Shown one piece after another: positions 1 to 5,218 of a stretch of 6,136 nt of DNA (within the stretch, counting starts at the first letter, position 1; each line of letters begins with the position of its first letter). Below the pieces are notes generated by a model. It worked only from the letters and a program-made list of their open reading frames with translations. It did no database searches and was not told where the DNA came from. Made by a program: the position numbers and the translations under genes. The stretch is from Flavobacteriales bacterium (GTDB lineage Bacteria > Bacteroidota > Bacteroidia > NS11-12g > UBA955): NCBI GenBank assembly GCA_947464515.1, contig CANHXF010000113.1, forward strand, positions 1-6,136, written 5' to 3'.

Positions 1-503
1 CTATCCTTACTCATGAAGTGATAAAAGTTAGTTTATCAAAGAATGATAAAAACGTTGCTTTTGATAGATTTGATGATGCTAGATTAGATTTAGGTGATTT
101 TAAAAAGGCACCGAGAGAATTTCAAGCGGGTATACTTGGTCATGTTTTTTCTGAAAGATTAAATACACCTGGAGGATATTCGAATTTAGCAAACAGAAAT
201 GATGCTGGCTATGATGCAGGCCATCAGCAAGGGTTATTAGCGGAGTCAAGAATAATTACTAGTATGCTTGGATCACCCTTCGGTTTGAGGTATATTGCTC
301 CATCACAACCAAGTATATCAACATGGACAACACCAAGTGGGCAGGAAGATAAGTACATTACTTCATTTGAAGAAATTTGGAGTTATGGTAATATTCAATA
401 TTTTATGCGATTGGGTGTACAAAGAACGGAATATAATGATGGAACTAATCGTTCTGAAGTAAAATCAGCCGTTGGAGATGTTCTGGAGATTTATAAAAAA
501 TAG
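1..503 (+). CDS. C-terminal end of a larger protein, possibly an RHS/polymorphic toxin tail (5' partial)
   Basis: The frame is open from position 3 to the TAG at 501-503 and gives 166 residues. A GTG at 18 could be read as a start, but the frame continues upstream to the window edge and reads ILTHEVIKV across that GTG, so this is more likely the tail of a longer gene. There is no signal peptide or membrane segment. Visible pieces are an early THEVIK, a central GHVFSERLN followed by an Asn/Gly-rich stretch and AGHQQGLLAESR, and a C-terminal half rich in aromatic residues (IWSYGNIQYFMRLGV) ending in Lys. The style resembles the variable C-terminal domains of Bacteroidota RHS/polymorphic toxins, some of which are zincin-like peptidases. 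HEVIK would be an HExxH lacking its second His, so no catalytic activity can be asserted. A small putative lipoprotein begins five bases after the stop, the usual position of an immunity gene. The toxin assignment is inference; a plain hypothetical protein remains possible. Confidence 0.5.
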   Translation, partial: ILTHEVIKVSLSKNDKNVAFDRFDDARLDLGDFKKAPREFQAGILGHVFSERLNTPGGYSNLANRNDAGYDAGHQQGLLAESRIITSMLGSPFGLRYIAPSQPSISTWTTPSGQEDKYITSFEEIWSYGNIQYFMRLGVQRTEYNDGTNRSEVKSAVGDVLEIYKK

Positions 504-508
504 TCTTT

Positions 509-934
509 ATGATTAAAAGCGTCTCATTCAAATGTTTAATTTCAATCTTTTTATTTGGTTGTAAAAGTTCGCAGCAAATAAAAACTACAACTTTAAACTA
601 CGATGTAATAGAATATGCGGATTTTTATACCCTAGAAATGCCAATTTTAATGGAAGTAATTAATTATAATGTTGCCTGCAGTTGTGGTGTGCGATCGTGT
701 GGTTCAATAACAATAGGCGTTTCAAATACTGACACGATAAGAGTTTTAACTCCTTGCAATAGTGATTCAACACTCAAAGTTGGAATGTTCGTAAAGGTTT
801 TACCACTAAAAAATCCAGACACAGAACTGACTTACAATATAAGTTATTTAGACGGTACCGAAATAGATATATTACCAATACACAGAAAACATCTTAAAAC
901 TTGTTTTGGAAAAATTGAACGCACTTCAAAATAG
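509..934 (+). CDS. Small cysteine-rich putative lipoprotein, candidate immunity protein
   Basis: This gene encodes 141 residues and I recognise no named family. The N-terminus has Lys3 and Lys8, a hydrophobic stretch (residues 9-17) and a lipobox-like LFGC ending at Cys18. This predicts export and lipid attachment, with the mature protein anchored in the cell envelope; Phe at the -2 position of the lipobox is less common. The mature part carries a tight cluster ACSCGVRSC (Cys57, Cys59, Cys64) plus Cys83 and Cys132, so disulfides or metal binding are possible. The rest looks beta-rich. The ATG follows the upstream stop by five bases, so the two genes are probably co-transcribed and perhaps translationally coupled. 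A GGAG at 485-488 is rather far away to serve as a ribosome site. A lipoprotein directly behind a toxin-like tail fits an immunity protein guarding the periplasm, but this rests on position only. The stop lies two bases before the IS left end, so the protein appears complete. Confidence 0.6.
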   Translation: MIKSVSFKCLISIFLFGCKSSQQIKTTTLNYDVIEYADFYTLEMPILMEVINYNVACSCGVRSCGSITIGVSNTDTIRVLTPCNSDSTLKVGMFVKVLPLKNPDTELTYNISYLDGTEIDILPIHRKHLKTCFGKIERTSK

Positions 935-936
935 TA

Positions 937-960
937 TGACCTCTTCCCACAATATCGCAC
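937..960 (+). repeat. Left terminal inverted repeat of the first IS
   Basis: TGACCTCTTCCC at the outer edge pairs with the inverted right end, differing only by two C/T changes in 12. With a one-base gap the similarity continues into a shared ATATC a few bases further in. It starts two bases after the stop codon of the putative lipoprotein gene. Confidence 0.65.
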
Positions 961-1017
961 TAATTTAAATAGAGTTTTCAGGGTAATGAAAAACAGAAAA
1001 AAAACTAACTTGTTACC

Positions 1018-1284
1018 ATGAAAAAATCAAAATTTACTGAAGCTCAGATTGTTTTTGCGATCAAACAATTCGAGACTGGAACGCGGGTTGATGAGATCTC
1101 TCGCCAAATGGGAATTTCCCAAGCCACTTTCTTTAACTGGAAGAAAAAGTATGGATCGATGGGTGTGTCAGAACTCCGTAAACTCAGGCAACTTAAAGAG
1201 GAAAATCAGCAACTGAAGAAGTTGGTTGCAGATTTAAGTCTGGATAAACAAATGCTTCAGGATGTTATAAAAAAAAAGTTATAA
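1018..1284 (+). CDS. IS3-family (IS407-like) transposase subunit OrfA
   Basis: This 88-residue protein is the DNA-binding half of the transposase and recognises the IS ends in the OrfA-OrfB fusion. Residues 1-45 start with the family-typical KKSKFTEAQI and contain a helix-turn-helix (VDEISRQMGISQATFFNWKKKYG). Residues 50-80 form a heptad-rich coiled coil (LRKLRQLKEENQQLKKLV) expected to mediate dimerisation. The length is that of IS407-type OrfA. The ATG at 1018 is preceded by an A-rich leader without a Shine-Dalgarno sequence. The gene ends just after an A9G run where -1 slippage would join it to orfB. OrfA made alone usually acts as a regulator of transposition in this family. Confidence 0.92.
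   Translation: MKKSKFTEAQIVFAIKQFETGTRVDEISRQMGISQATFFNWKKKYGSMGVSELRKLRQLKEENQQLKKLVADLSLDKQMLQDVIKKKL
1269..1278 (+). other. Programmed -1 frameshift site (A9G) joining orfA and orfB
   Basis: Nine A residues followed by G lie four codons before the orfA stop. In the orfA frame, 1272-1278 reads A AAA AAG, the canonical slippery heptamer used by many IS3-family elements. The orfB frame is open from 1248 onward, so a -1 slip here continues as VIKPTYKKEMALW into orfB. The fusion would have about 372 residues, normal for this family. Frameshifting itself is inferred from family knowledge. Confidence 0.75.
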
Positions 1285-1304
1285 AACCCACGTATAAAAA
1301 GGAA

Positions 1305-2135
1305 ATGGCATTGTGGATGGTTGACCAATATCAAATATCGCAGACCAGGGCGTGCAAATGTGTTTTACTTGCTCGTTCCATGTTCTTTTATAAGCATCAT
1401 CGTAGAGATGAGACGGCCTTGAAAATGCGAATTCGAGAAATAGCCAGTACCCGAATTCGATATGGTTTTAAGAGAATATTCACATTACTTAGAAGAGAAG
1501 GATTTACGGACAATCACAAGCGAGTTTATCGTATTTACAGGTCAGAGGGATTAAATCTACGCAGTAAAAGACCTAGACGAAATCGCAGTGCTAATCATCG
1601 TTTAGAAAGATTGAACCATCAAGCTATTAACCAGGTGTGGAGCATGGATTTTGTACAAGATGCGCTGTTCAATGGGGAGCGATTTAGGGTATTAACTGTA
1701 GTCGATAACTACAGTAAAATCTGTCATGGGTTACTCGTTGGCAAATCACTCAAAGGCATTGATGTAGTCGAGGAATTGAGTCGTATTTGTACCATTGAGG
1801 GTTGTAAACCTGTGCGTATTCAGTGTGACAACGGAACTGAATTTGTATCAAAAGATGTTGATTTATGGGCGTATTCAAATGGCGTAACCATGGACTTCTC
1901 AAGGCCCGGAAAACCTACAGATAATCCCTATGTAGAGTCATTCAATGGAAAGTTCAGAGATGAATGTCTGAATGTAAATTGGTTCTTATCCTTGGAGGAC
2001 GCGGCAAAGAAAATCGAAGATTTTAGGTGGGAATACAACCATTTCCGTCCACACAGCTCAATCAATGATTTAACACCAAAAGAATTTATTATATTGCATG
2101 AAAATACCCCTGAAACTCTAGTTTCGGTTGTCTGA
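1305..2135 (+). CDS. IS3-family (IS407-like) transposase catalytic subunit OrfB
   Basis: This is the catalytic DDE integrase-like half of the transposase, which nicks and joins DNA at the IS ends. From the ATG it has 276 residues. The functional product is expected to begin upstream by frameshift at about 1278, since the frame is open there and reads the typical VIKPTYKKE. Residues 40-95 carry the conserved RYGFKRIFTLLRREG segment followed by an Arg-rich linker. The rve catalytic core has all three acidic residues: Asp115 (VWSMDFV), Asp175 (QCDNGTEF) and Glu211 (NPYVESFNG). The second Asp and the Glu are separated by 35 residues, as is standard in IS3. The C-terminal YNHFRPHSSI motif is also present. 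No frameshift or missing residue is seen, so the protein looks functional. Confidence 0.93.
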   Translation: MALWMVDQYQISQTRACKCVLLARSMFFYKHHRRDETALKMRIREIASTRIRYGFKRIFTLLRREGFTDNHKRVYRIYRSEGLNLRSKRPRRNRSANHRLERLNHQAINQVWSMDFVQDALFNGERFRVLTVVDNYSKICHGLLVGKSLKGIDVVEELSRICTIEGCKPVRIQCDNGTEFVSKDVDLWAYSNGVTMDFSRPGKPTDNPYVESFNGKFRDECLNVNWFLSLEDAAKKIEDFRWEYNHFRPHSSINDLTPKEFIILHENTPETLVSVV

Positions 2136-2152
2136 TATACGGGGAGGGGTCA
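2129..2152 (-). repeat. Right terminal inverted repeat of the first IS
   Basis: On the minus strand this end begins TGACCCCTCCCC, matching the left end in 10 of 12 positions, then GTATATCAGAC, which aligns with the left end after a one-base gap. It overlaps the stop codon of orfB (2133-2135). The AGGGGTCA core recurs just outside at 2164-2171, which makes the exact boundary uncertain. Confidence 0.6.
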
Positions 2153-2235
2153 CTCCGACGCAGAGGGGTCATTTTACTCCGACGAAAGGGGGGCAATGTC
2201 AGCGTTTTTTCCACTAAAGGCGACAAAAATTTGAA
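2145..2235. repeat. G-rich mosaic with repeated AGGGGTCA / CTCCGACG motifs, probable IS-end debris
   Basis: Two copies of the same pair of blocks lie in tandem. AGGGGTCA directly joined to CTCCGACG occupies 2145-2160. AGGGGTCA (2164-2171), a five-base TTTTA insert and CTCCGACG (2177-2184) follow. A six-G run and GGCAATGTCAGCG come next, then a T-rich stretch and AAAGGCGACAAAAATTTG. Closely spaced GGGTCA-type repeats are a feature of some IS termini, such as IS21-like multi-repeat ends. The first copy overlaps the inferred right end of the IS407-like element. The composition is unlike the AT-rich surroundings and no gene covers it. The identity of the source element is inference. Confidence 0.45.
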
Positions 2236-2260
2236 TTATTCCAAAAAATCGATATATTCG
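2230..2260 (+). promoter_or_regulatory. Putative Bacteroidota-type promoter for the gene at 2281
   Basis: TTTG at 2230-2233 lies 19 bases before TATATTCG at 2253-2260. This fits the Bacteroidota -33 TTTG and -7 TAnnTTTG arrangement with one mismatch in the -7 box. It would start transcription around 2266-2268, leaving a leader of roughly 15 bases before the ATG at 2281. The -33 element sits at the end of the G-rich mosaic, so this debris may contribute part of the promoter. Confidence 0.4.
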
Positions 2261-2280
2261 AATTCTAAACTTCAAAAAAC

Positions 2281-2676
2281 ATGAAAAAAATAACACTTCT
2301 ACTAGTTGGATTAATTTGTATTAATGAAACATTTGCCGCAGAAACCCCAGACAAGGTTAAAATGCCTGGTAGATATATAACTACAGAAATAATTGACTAC
2401 CCATCGTCAGATATGAAGGCATATCATATTAAGTGTAATCTGACTATACAAGAGGTTTGTTATACTATTAAGATAAATCCACAACCTACTTCATCCGGTA
2501 TTGTAAATAATACTTTAGTTACAGGTATCCAAAATCCACAATCAACAATAATTGTCAACAAGGCGTCGGGCGAATTGATTTTTCAGGGGGTATTAACTAA
2601 TTATGAAAAATATCAGGTTATGGATAATACCACCATTGTATTAAATCATGAATTTAAAGTTATTCCGAGCAACTAA
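2281..2676 (+). CDS. Small exported protein of unknown function
   Basis: The gene encodes 131 residues and no family is recognised. It starts with a clear type I signal peptide: Lys2 and Lys3, a hydrophobic core (ITLLLVGLICI) and a probable cleavage site at about residues 19-20 (ETFA/A-ET). The mature protein of about 110 residues should be periplasmic or secreted. It has two cysteines, Cys52 and Cys60 (KCNLTIQEVC), close enough for a disulfide, and alternating hydrophobic stretches that suggest beta structure. The ATG is preceded by an A-rich leader and a putative promoter. The next gene starts 41 bases downstream on the same strand and is also exported, so the pair may form an operon. Small signal-peptide proteins next to thioredoxin/propeller-like envelope proteins are common in Bacteroidota, but no function can be assigned. 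Confidence 0.7.
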   Translation: MKKITLLLVGLICINETFAAETPDKVKMPGRYITTEIIDYPSSDMKAYHIKCNLTIQEVCYTIKINPQPTSSGIVNNTLVTGIQNPQSTIIVNKASGELIFQGVLTNYEKYQVMDNTTIVLNHEFKVIPSN

Positions 2677-2717
2677 TTGAAGGACATAAAGTATTTCCGT
2701 TTTAATATCATTTTCAA

Positions 2718-4235
2718 TTGAAGTATCTTATATTAACTCTGCTTTTTCTTCAATTTCATTTTGGTCAAACTCAATCATTTTTACTTGATAGGTCTGAAAT
2801 AGAAATTATTGATAGTGCATTTTCGGGAAACAAACAAAGAGTTTTCAGAATTCTCTGTTTAGACGAGAATGACTGTTACAATTGTCAAATGAAGTTTAAA
2901 TACTTAGCGCATGATTCTAAAAACATAAAAACCTATTTACTCCATGAAAATTTACAGGAAGATCAAAAACAACAGTTTAGGAGTGAATTTGGCATCGATG
3001 AAAATATAATAATAATACGGAATCCCAAACTACTCAAACTACTGAAAGACAAATCAATTGTCAACTTCGAGAGTCGTTCTTTTTTAATTGAAATAAACAG
3101 TACAATTATAACATTCATAGGCAACGATGATAAGAAAAAAATGAAACAATTTTTTTTTCAAATTGATACTACCGAAAAAAATTACAACATCAAGACAGGT
3201 AAAAACTATTTGAGTGGTCTTGGTATTTCGAATATTAAAAAATACAAAAATGATTACATAGCTATATCCTCACCTAAAAGTGATTTAATTTACTTAAAAG
3301 GAGACTCCATCAATTATACATTAACATTAGATACTGCATTACAAGTTAAAGCATTTAACCATTTGTTAGAAAATAGACCAGATTCAATTTTGAACTCGAA
3401 TTCATATTCTAAAAGTTTAAAAACGTTATTACAATATGGCAATCAATTAGGTATTCAAACTATTCACGTAGAGAACTTCACGATCATTGAGAATTATTGC
3501 TTCGTTTACTTGGATGTCTCTTTTCCTATTTGGACGAGTTCGTCTTCAATTGAAATGTACGTCAAACCTTTTTTATTAAAAATTAAAATAAGTGATTCAA
3601 ACAAATGGATTCAAACAGACTTGTTTACTGTAAATTATGTTAACCCTGTTGGCAAAGGTGTTTCACCATATGCCGTCAACTATTTTGAATATAACAAAGA
3701 TTTAACATCTTATGAAATTGGTTATGTAATCATAGAAGATACTGTCTCTGACAATGAACCAAGAATTAGTCACGCGATGTTCTCTCTTTCGGAAAATCAG
3801 TTTTCTCCTCGTGAAATGAGCAAAAGTTTTCAACCAGATACAATTATAAGTCATTACAACAGTGATGGATTTCAGAACCTTGCATTGATGCATAGACGAT
3901 TAAATCCCAATATCTACCATTATTCATTTGTACCAATCATAGTGCATCAAAACAAAGTATCCCACTTGAATTTATATTTAAAGAAAAGAGATTCCTACAG
4001 ATATCATTGTACGATAAAACAAGAAAATGATGTTTTATTGGACTTTTGCAGCATAAATGGGTTGTATTATTTCATTTATTATAAAATTCAAAATAATGAT
4101 TATGCGGTCACTTATATTGAAAAAACACCTATGTACGGTGATGTTTCGTGTGCTGAATATACTAAAAACAATCTAACTATAATCACTAAGTACAATAACA
4201 AGTACTTCAGAAAATCAATACGATTTTCTGAATGA
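2718..4235 (+). CDS. Exported protein with CxxC (possible thioredoxin-like) N-terminal segment, TTG start
   Basis: The protein has 505 residues. TTG at 2718 is chosen as start because it gives a full signal peptide (residues 1-19, core YLILTLLFLQFHF, likely cut near QTQS). The frame closes upstream at a TAA (2703-2705), and the first in-frame ATG is residue 58, which would discard the export signal. Residues 40-130 look thioredoxin-like: a strand RVFRILCL, then Cys53-Tyr-Asn-Cys56, a helix, an EFGIDENIIIIRNP segment and a strand SRSFLIEI. The long remainder has repeated short beta-strand-like segments with aromatic residues (for example YKNDYIAISSPKSDLIYL), compatible with a beta-propeller such as those in Bacteroidota 6-bladed-propeller proteins; this is a weak inference. 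It would act in the periplasm or at the envelope. It lies 41 bases after the small exported protein and probably shares its transcript. A hairpin overlaps its last codons. Confidence 0.75.
   Translation: MKYLILTLLFLQFHFGQTQSFLLDRSEIEIIDSAFSGNKQRVFRILCLDENDCYNCQMKFKYLAHDSKNIKTYLLHENLQEDQKQQFRSEFGIDENIIIIRNPKLLKLLKDKSIVNFESRSFLIEINSTIITFIGNDDKKKMKQFFFQIDTTEKNYNIKTGKNYLSGLGISNIKKYKNDYIAISSPKSDLIYLKGDSINYTLTLDTALQVKAFNHLLENRPDSILNSNSYSKSLKTLLQYGNQLGIQTIHVENFTIIENYCFVYLDVSFPIWTSSSSIEMYVKPFLLKIKISDSNKWIQTDLFTVNYVNPVGKGVSPYAVNYFEYNKDLTSYEIGYVIIEDTVSDNEPRISHAMFSLSENQFSPREMSKSFQPDTIISHYNSDGFQNLALMHRRLNPNIYHYSFVPIIVHQNKVSHLNLYLKKRDSYRYHCTIKQENDVLLDFCSINGLYYFIYYKIQNNDYAVTYIEKTPMYGDVSCAEYTKNNLTIITKYNNKYFRKSIRFSE
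4206..4232 (+). terminator. Hairpin at the end of the 505-residue gene, terminator-like
   Basis: TTCAGAAAATC (4206-4216) and GATTTTCTGAA (4222-4232) form a perfect 11-bp stem with a five-base loop AATAC. The stem ends immediately before the TGA stop at 4233-4235, so it lies within the last codons. It is the strongest hairpin noted between the genes here. No T-tract follows, so it may stabilise the mRNA 3' end rather than terminate on its own. The region downstream is a long gene-free stretch. Confidence 0.45.
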
Positions 4236-4792
4236 CAAAGTAATAAATCAAGTAGCTATTTGAGTTAAATTATTGAGATTATCGATTATATATCTGACAT
4301 ATGACAATTGATAAAAAATAAAATACTTCATATTTATTATTTAACTTTATTCCGTAAACTTTGAAATAAATCCTGATTTATTTTACAAACTCTTCAATGA
4401 AATTTTTTCTATATTCTGCTGTTAAAAAATATCATTACCCATCAGTTGAAATCACTCAAGCACAAAACATCACTGTCCAAGTCTAACTTAAAGCATCACA
4501 ATTTGTTTGGATTTCACTTTTTTCAATCATCGTGAAAATGCATTCGCGAGTTAAATTCCCCATGACAAAATTACTATAGGCGTTTGTCGATAATTTGGTG
4601 TAAGACCTTTTTGACAAACAATTGACTACGATTCGCTGTGATCTATTGTCAAAGAAGTTTGGAATCTAAGTTCATCCAAGAAACAATGCATTCGCACCGT
4701 AGTTACTCTCGGATTCATAATCCCAATTCTTTAAACTATCCTGCCAATTTTTGAACAGTTAAAATAATTTTCAAAATATCATAGTGTTTCTA
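4236..4792. other. Long stretch without a convincing gene
   Basis: This AT-rich stretch holds no reading frame I can support on either strand. Three weak structures were seen. First, the 11-mer AATGCATTCGC occurs at 4537-4547 and 4685-4695, each preceded by GTTTGGA (4505 and 4657), which suggests an old imperfect duplication about 150 bases apart. Second, GTTTGTC (4582-4588) and GACAAAC (4613-4619) form an inverted repeat with a 24-base loop. Third, a minus-strand frame from about 4758 down to a TAA at 4378-4380 contains open segments of 28 and 60 codons broken by several stops, possibly a decayed gene. None of these is significant alone. Confidence 0.5.
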
Positions 4793-4823
4793 TTGGAAAT
4801 ATACTGTGAATATTGTACGTTTG
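4793..4823 (+). promoter_or_regulatory. Putative Bacteroidota-type promoter just outside the second IS
   Basis: TACGTTTG at 4816-4823 is an exact match to the -7 consensus TAnnTTTG. TTG at 4793-4795 lies 20 bases upstream in the -33 position. Transcription would begin at about 4829-4831, right at the left edge of the IS (4834), and run into its orfA. If the IS is removed, the same promoter sits about 32 bases before the ATG at 6113. It is therefore more likely the original promoter of that downstream gene than part of the IS. Confidence 0.5.
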
Positions 4824-4829
4824 AGTTAT

Positions 4830-4833
4830 TATA
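4830..4833. repeat. Probable target-site duplication TATA, left copy (right copy 6087-6090)
   Basis: TATA stands directly outside the left end at 4830-4833 and again directly outside the right end at 6087-6090. IS3-family elements usually duplicate 3-5 bases of target. The surrounding sequence is AT-rich, so a chance match is possible. Confidence 0.5.
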
Positions 4834-4865
4834 ATACTCCCTGAATCCTGGACCAGAGGTTTAGT
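4834..4865 (+). repeat. Left terminal inverted repeat of the second IS
   Basis: It begins ATACTCCC and matches the inverted right end in 21 of 32 positions without gaps. The matches cluster at the outer TACTCCC and at the inner ACCA and TTAGT blocks, the layout expected for transposase contact sites. Confidence 0.65.
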
Positions 4866-4891
4866 TAAAAAATCACTTAATTTGACTAAAC
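4859..4891 (+). promoter_or_regulatory. Leader hairpin directly upstream of the second IS orfA
   Basis: GTTTAGTTAAA (4859-4869) pairs with TTTGACTAAAC (4881-4891), giving 11 pairs including one G-U, with an 11-base loop. The stem ends three bases before the ATG at 4895, so in an mRNA entering from outside it would cover the ribosome entry region. Such structures limit transposase synthesis from read-through transcripts in some other IS elements (IS10 and IS50). The role here is inference. Confidence 0.45.
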
Positions 4892-4894
4892 GAT

Positions 4895-5218
4895 ATGACC
4901 AAACAAACCCGACGCAAATTCACGCCTGAATTCAAGGCAAAAGTTGCATTAGAAGCAGCCAAAGACCAACTCACTTTGGCACAGTTGTCACAGAAATTTG
5001 AAGTAAACGCTGTAACCATTTCCAAGTGGAAATCAGAGTTTTTGGCGAACCTGTCCGCTACTTTTTCCAATGTAAAAGAAACGGAAAATAGCGAACCAGA
5101 GGTGCCTGTGGAAAAGCTTTATGCGCAAATTGGCAAGCTCAAAGTTGAGCTAGACTTTTTAAAAAAAAGTGCAAAGAAATTGGGGATACCCGAGAGCGAA
5201 TGGAAGCCGTCAAACTGA
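4895..5218 (+). CDS. IS3-family transposase subunit OrfA (second IS)
   Basis: This 107-residue DNA-binding subunit opens with the family-typical RRKFTPEFKAKVALEAA and a helix-turn-helix at about residues 27-48 (LAQLSQKFEVNAVTISKWKSEF). A variable acidic linker (residues 55-71) follows, then a leucine-rich coiled coil (VEKLYAQIGKLKVELDFLKK, residues 72-91) for multimerisation. It is clearly different from the OrfA of the first IS, so the two elements are not copies of each other. Its end overlaps orfB by 19 bases in the -1 frame, and an A8G run inside the coiled-coil codons is the likely slip site. The ATG sits three bases after a leader hairpin. The frame is intact. Confidence 0.92.
   Translation: MTKQTRRKFTPEFKAKVALEAAKDQLTLAQLSQKFEVNAVTISKWKSEFLANLSATFSNVKETENSEPEVPVEKLYAQIGKLKVELDFLKKSAKKLGIPESEWKPSN
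5161..5169 (+). other. Probable -1 frameshift site (A8G) in the second IS
   Basis: Eight A residues followed by G come directly after five T residues. In the orfA frame, 5161-5167 reads A AAA AAA, a slippery heptamer. The -1 frame is open here and reads KCKEIGDTRER before the orfB ATG at 5200, so slippage would give one continuous OrfA-OrfB product. This follows IS3-family practice and is not demonstrated here. Confidence 0.65.

Larger units (their letters stand above)
937..2152 (+). mobile_element. IS3-family insertion sequence, IS407-like, about 1.2 kb
   Basis: The element contains the two overlapping reading frames typical of the IS3 family, in the order orfA then orfB with orfB in the -1 frame. 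The protein style and the 88-residue orfA match the IS407 type. The ends were set by inverted repeats: the left end begins TGACCTCTTCCC at 937, and the right end read on the opposite strand begins TGACCCCTCCCC at 2152, matching in 10 of 12 positions. The ~1216 bp length is normal for the family. The bases outside the ends (AGTA at 933-936, CTCC at 2153-2156) do not match, so no target duplication is visible. Either the right boundary is misplaced or one flank was rearranged after insertion. Both reading frames are intact, so the element could still be active. Confidence 0.82.

Noticed and set aside
18..503. GTG at 18 as the true start of a 161-residue protein
   Set aside because: The frame is open through to the window edge and there is no signal for initiation at this GTG, so the gene is treated as 5' partial.
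2145..2184. The two AGGGGTCA/CTCCGACG copies as a CRISPR fragment
   Set aside because: There are only two copies, with unequal internal spacing and no regular spacers. The unit continues an IS end.
3702..3893. Minus-strand reading frame of 63 codons
   Set aside because: It lies entirely inside the 505-residue gene on the other strand, has no leader or recognisable domain, and is best explained as a shadow.
4873..5070. Minus-strand reading frame of 65 codons opposite the second orfA
   Set aside because: It is antisense to a well-supported transposase gene and shows no protein features of its own.
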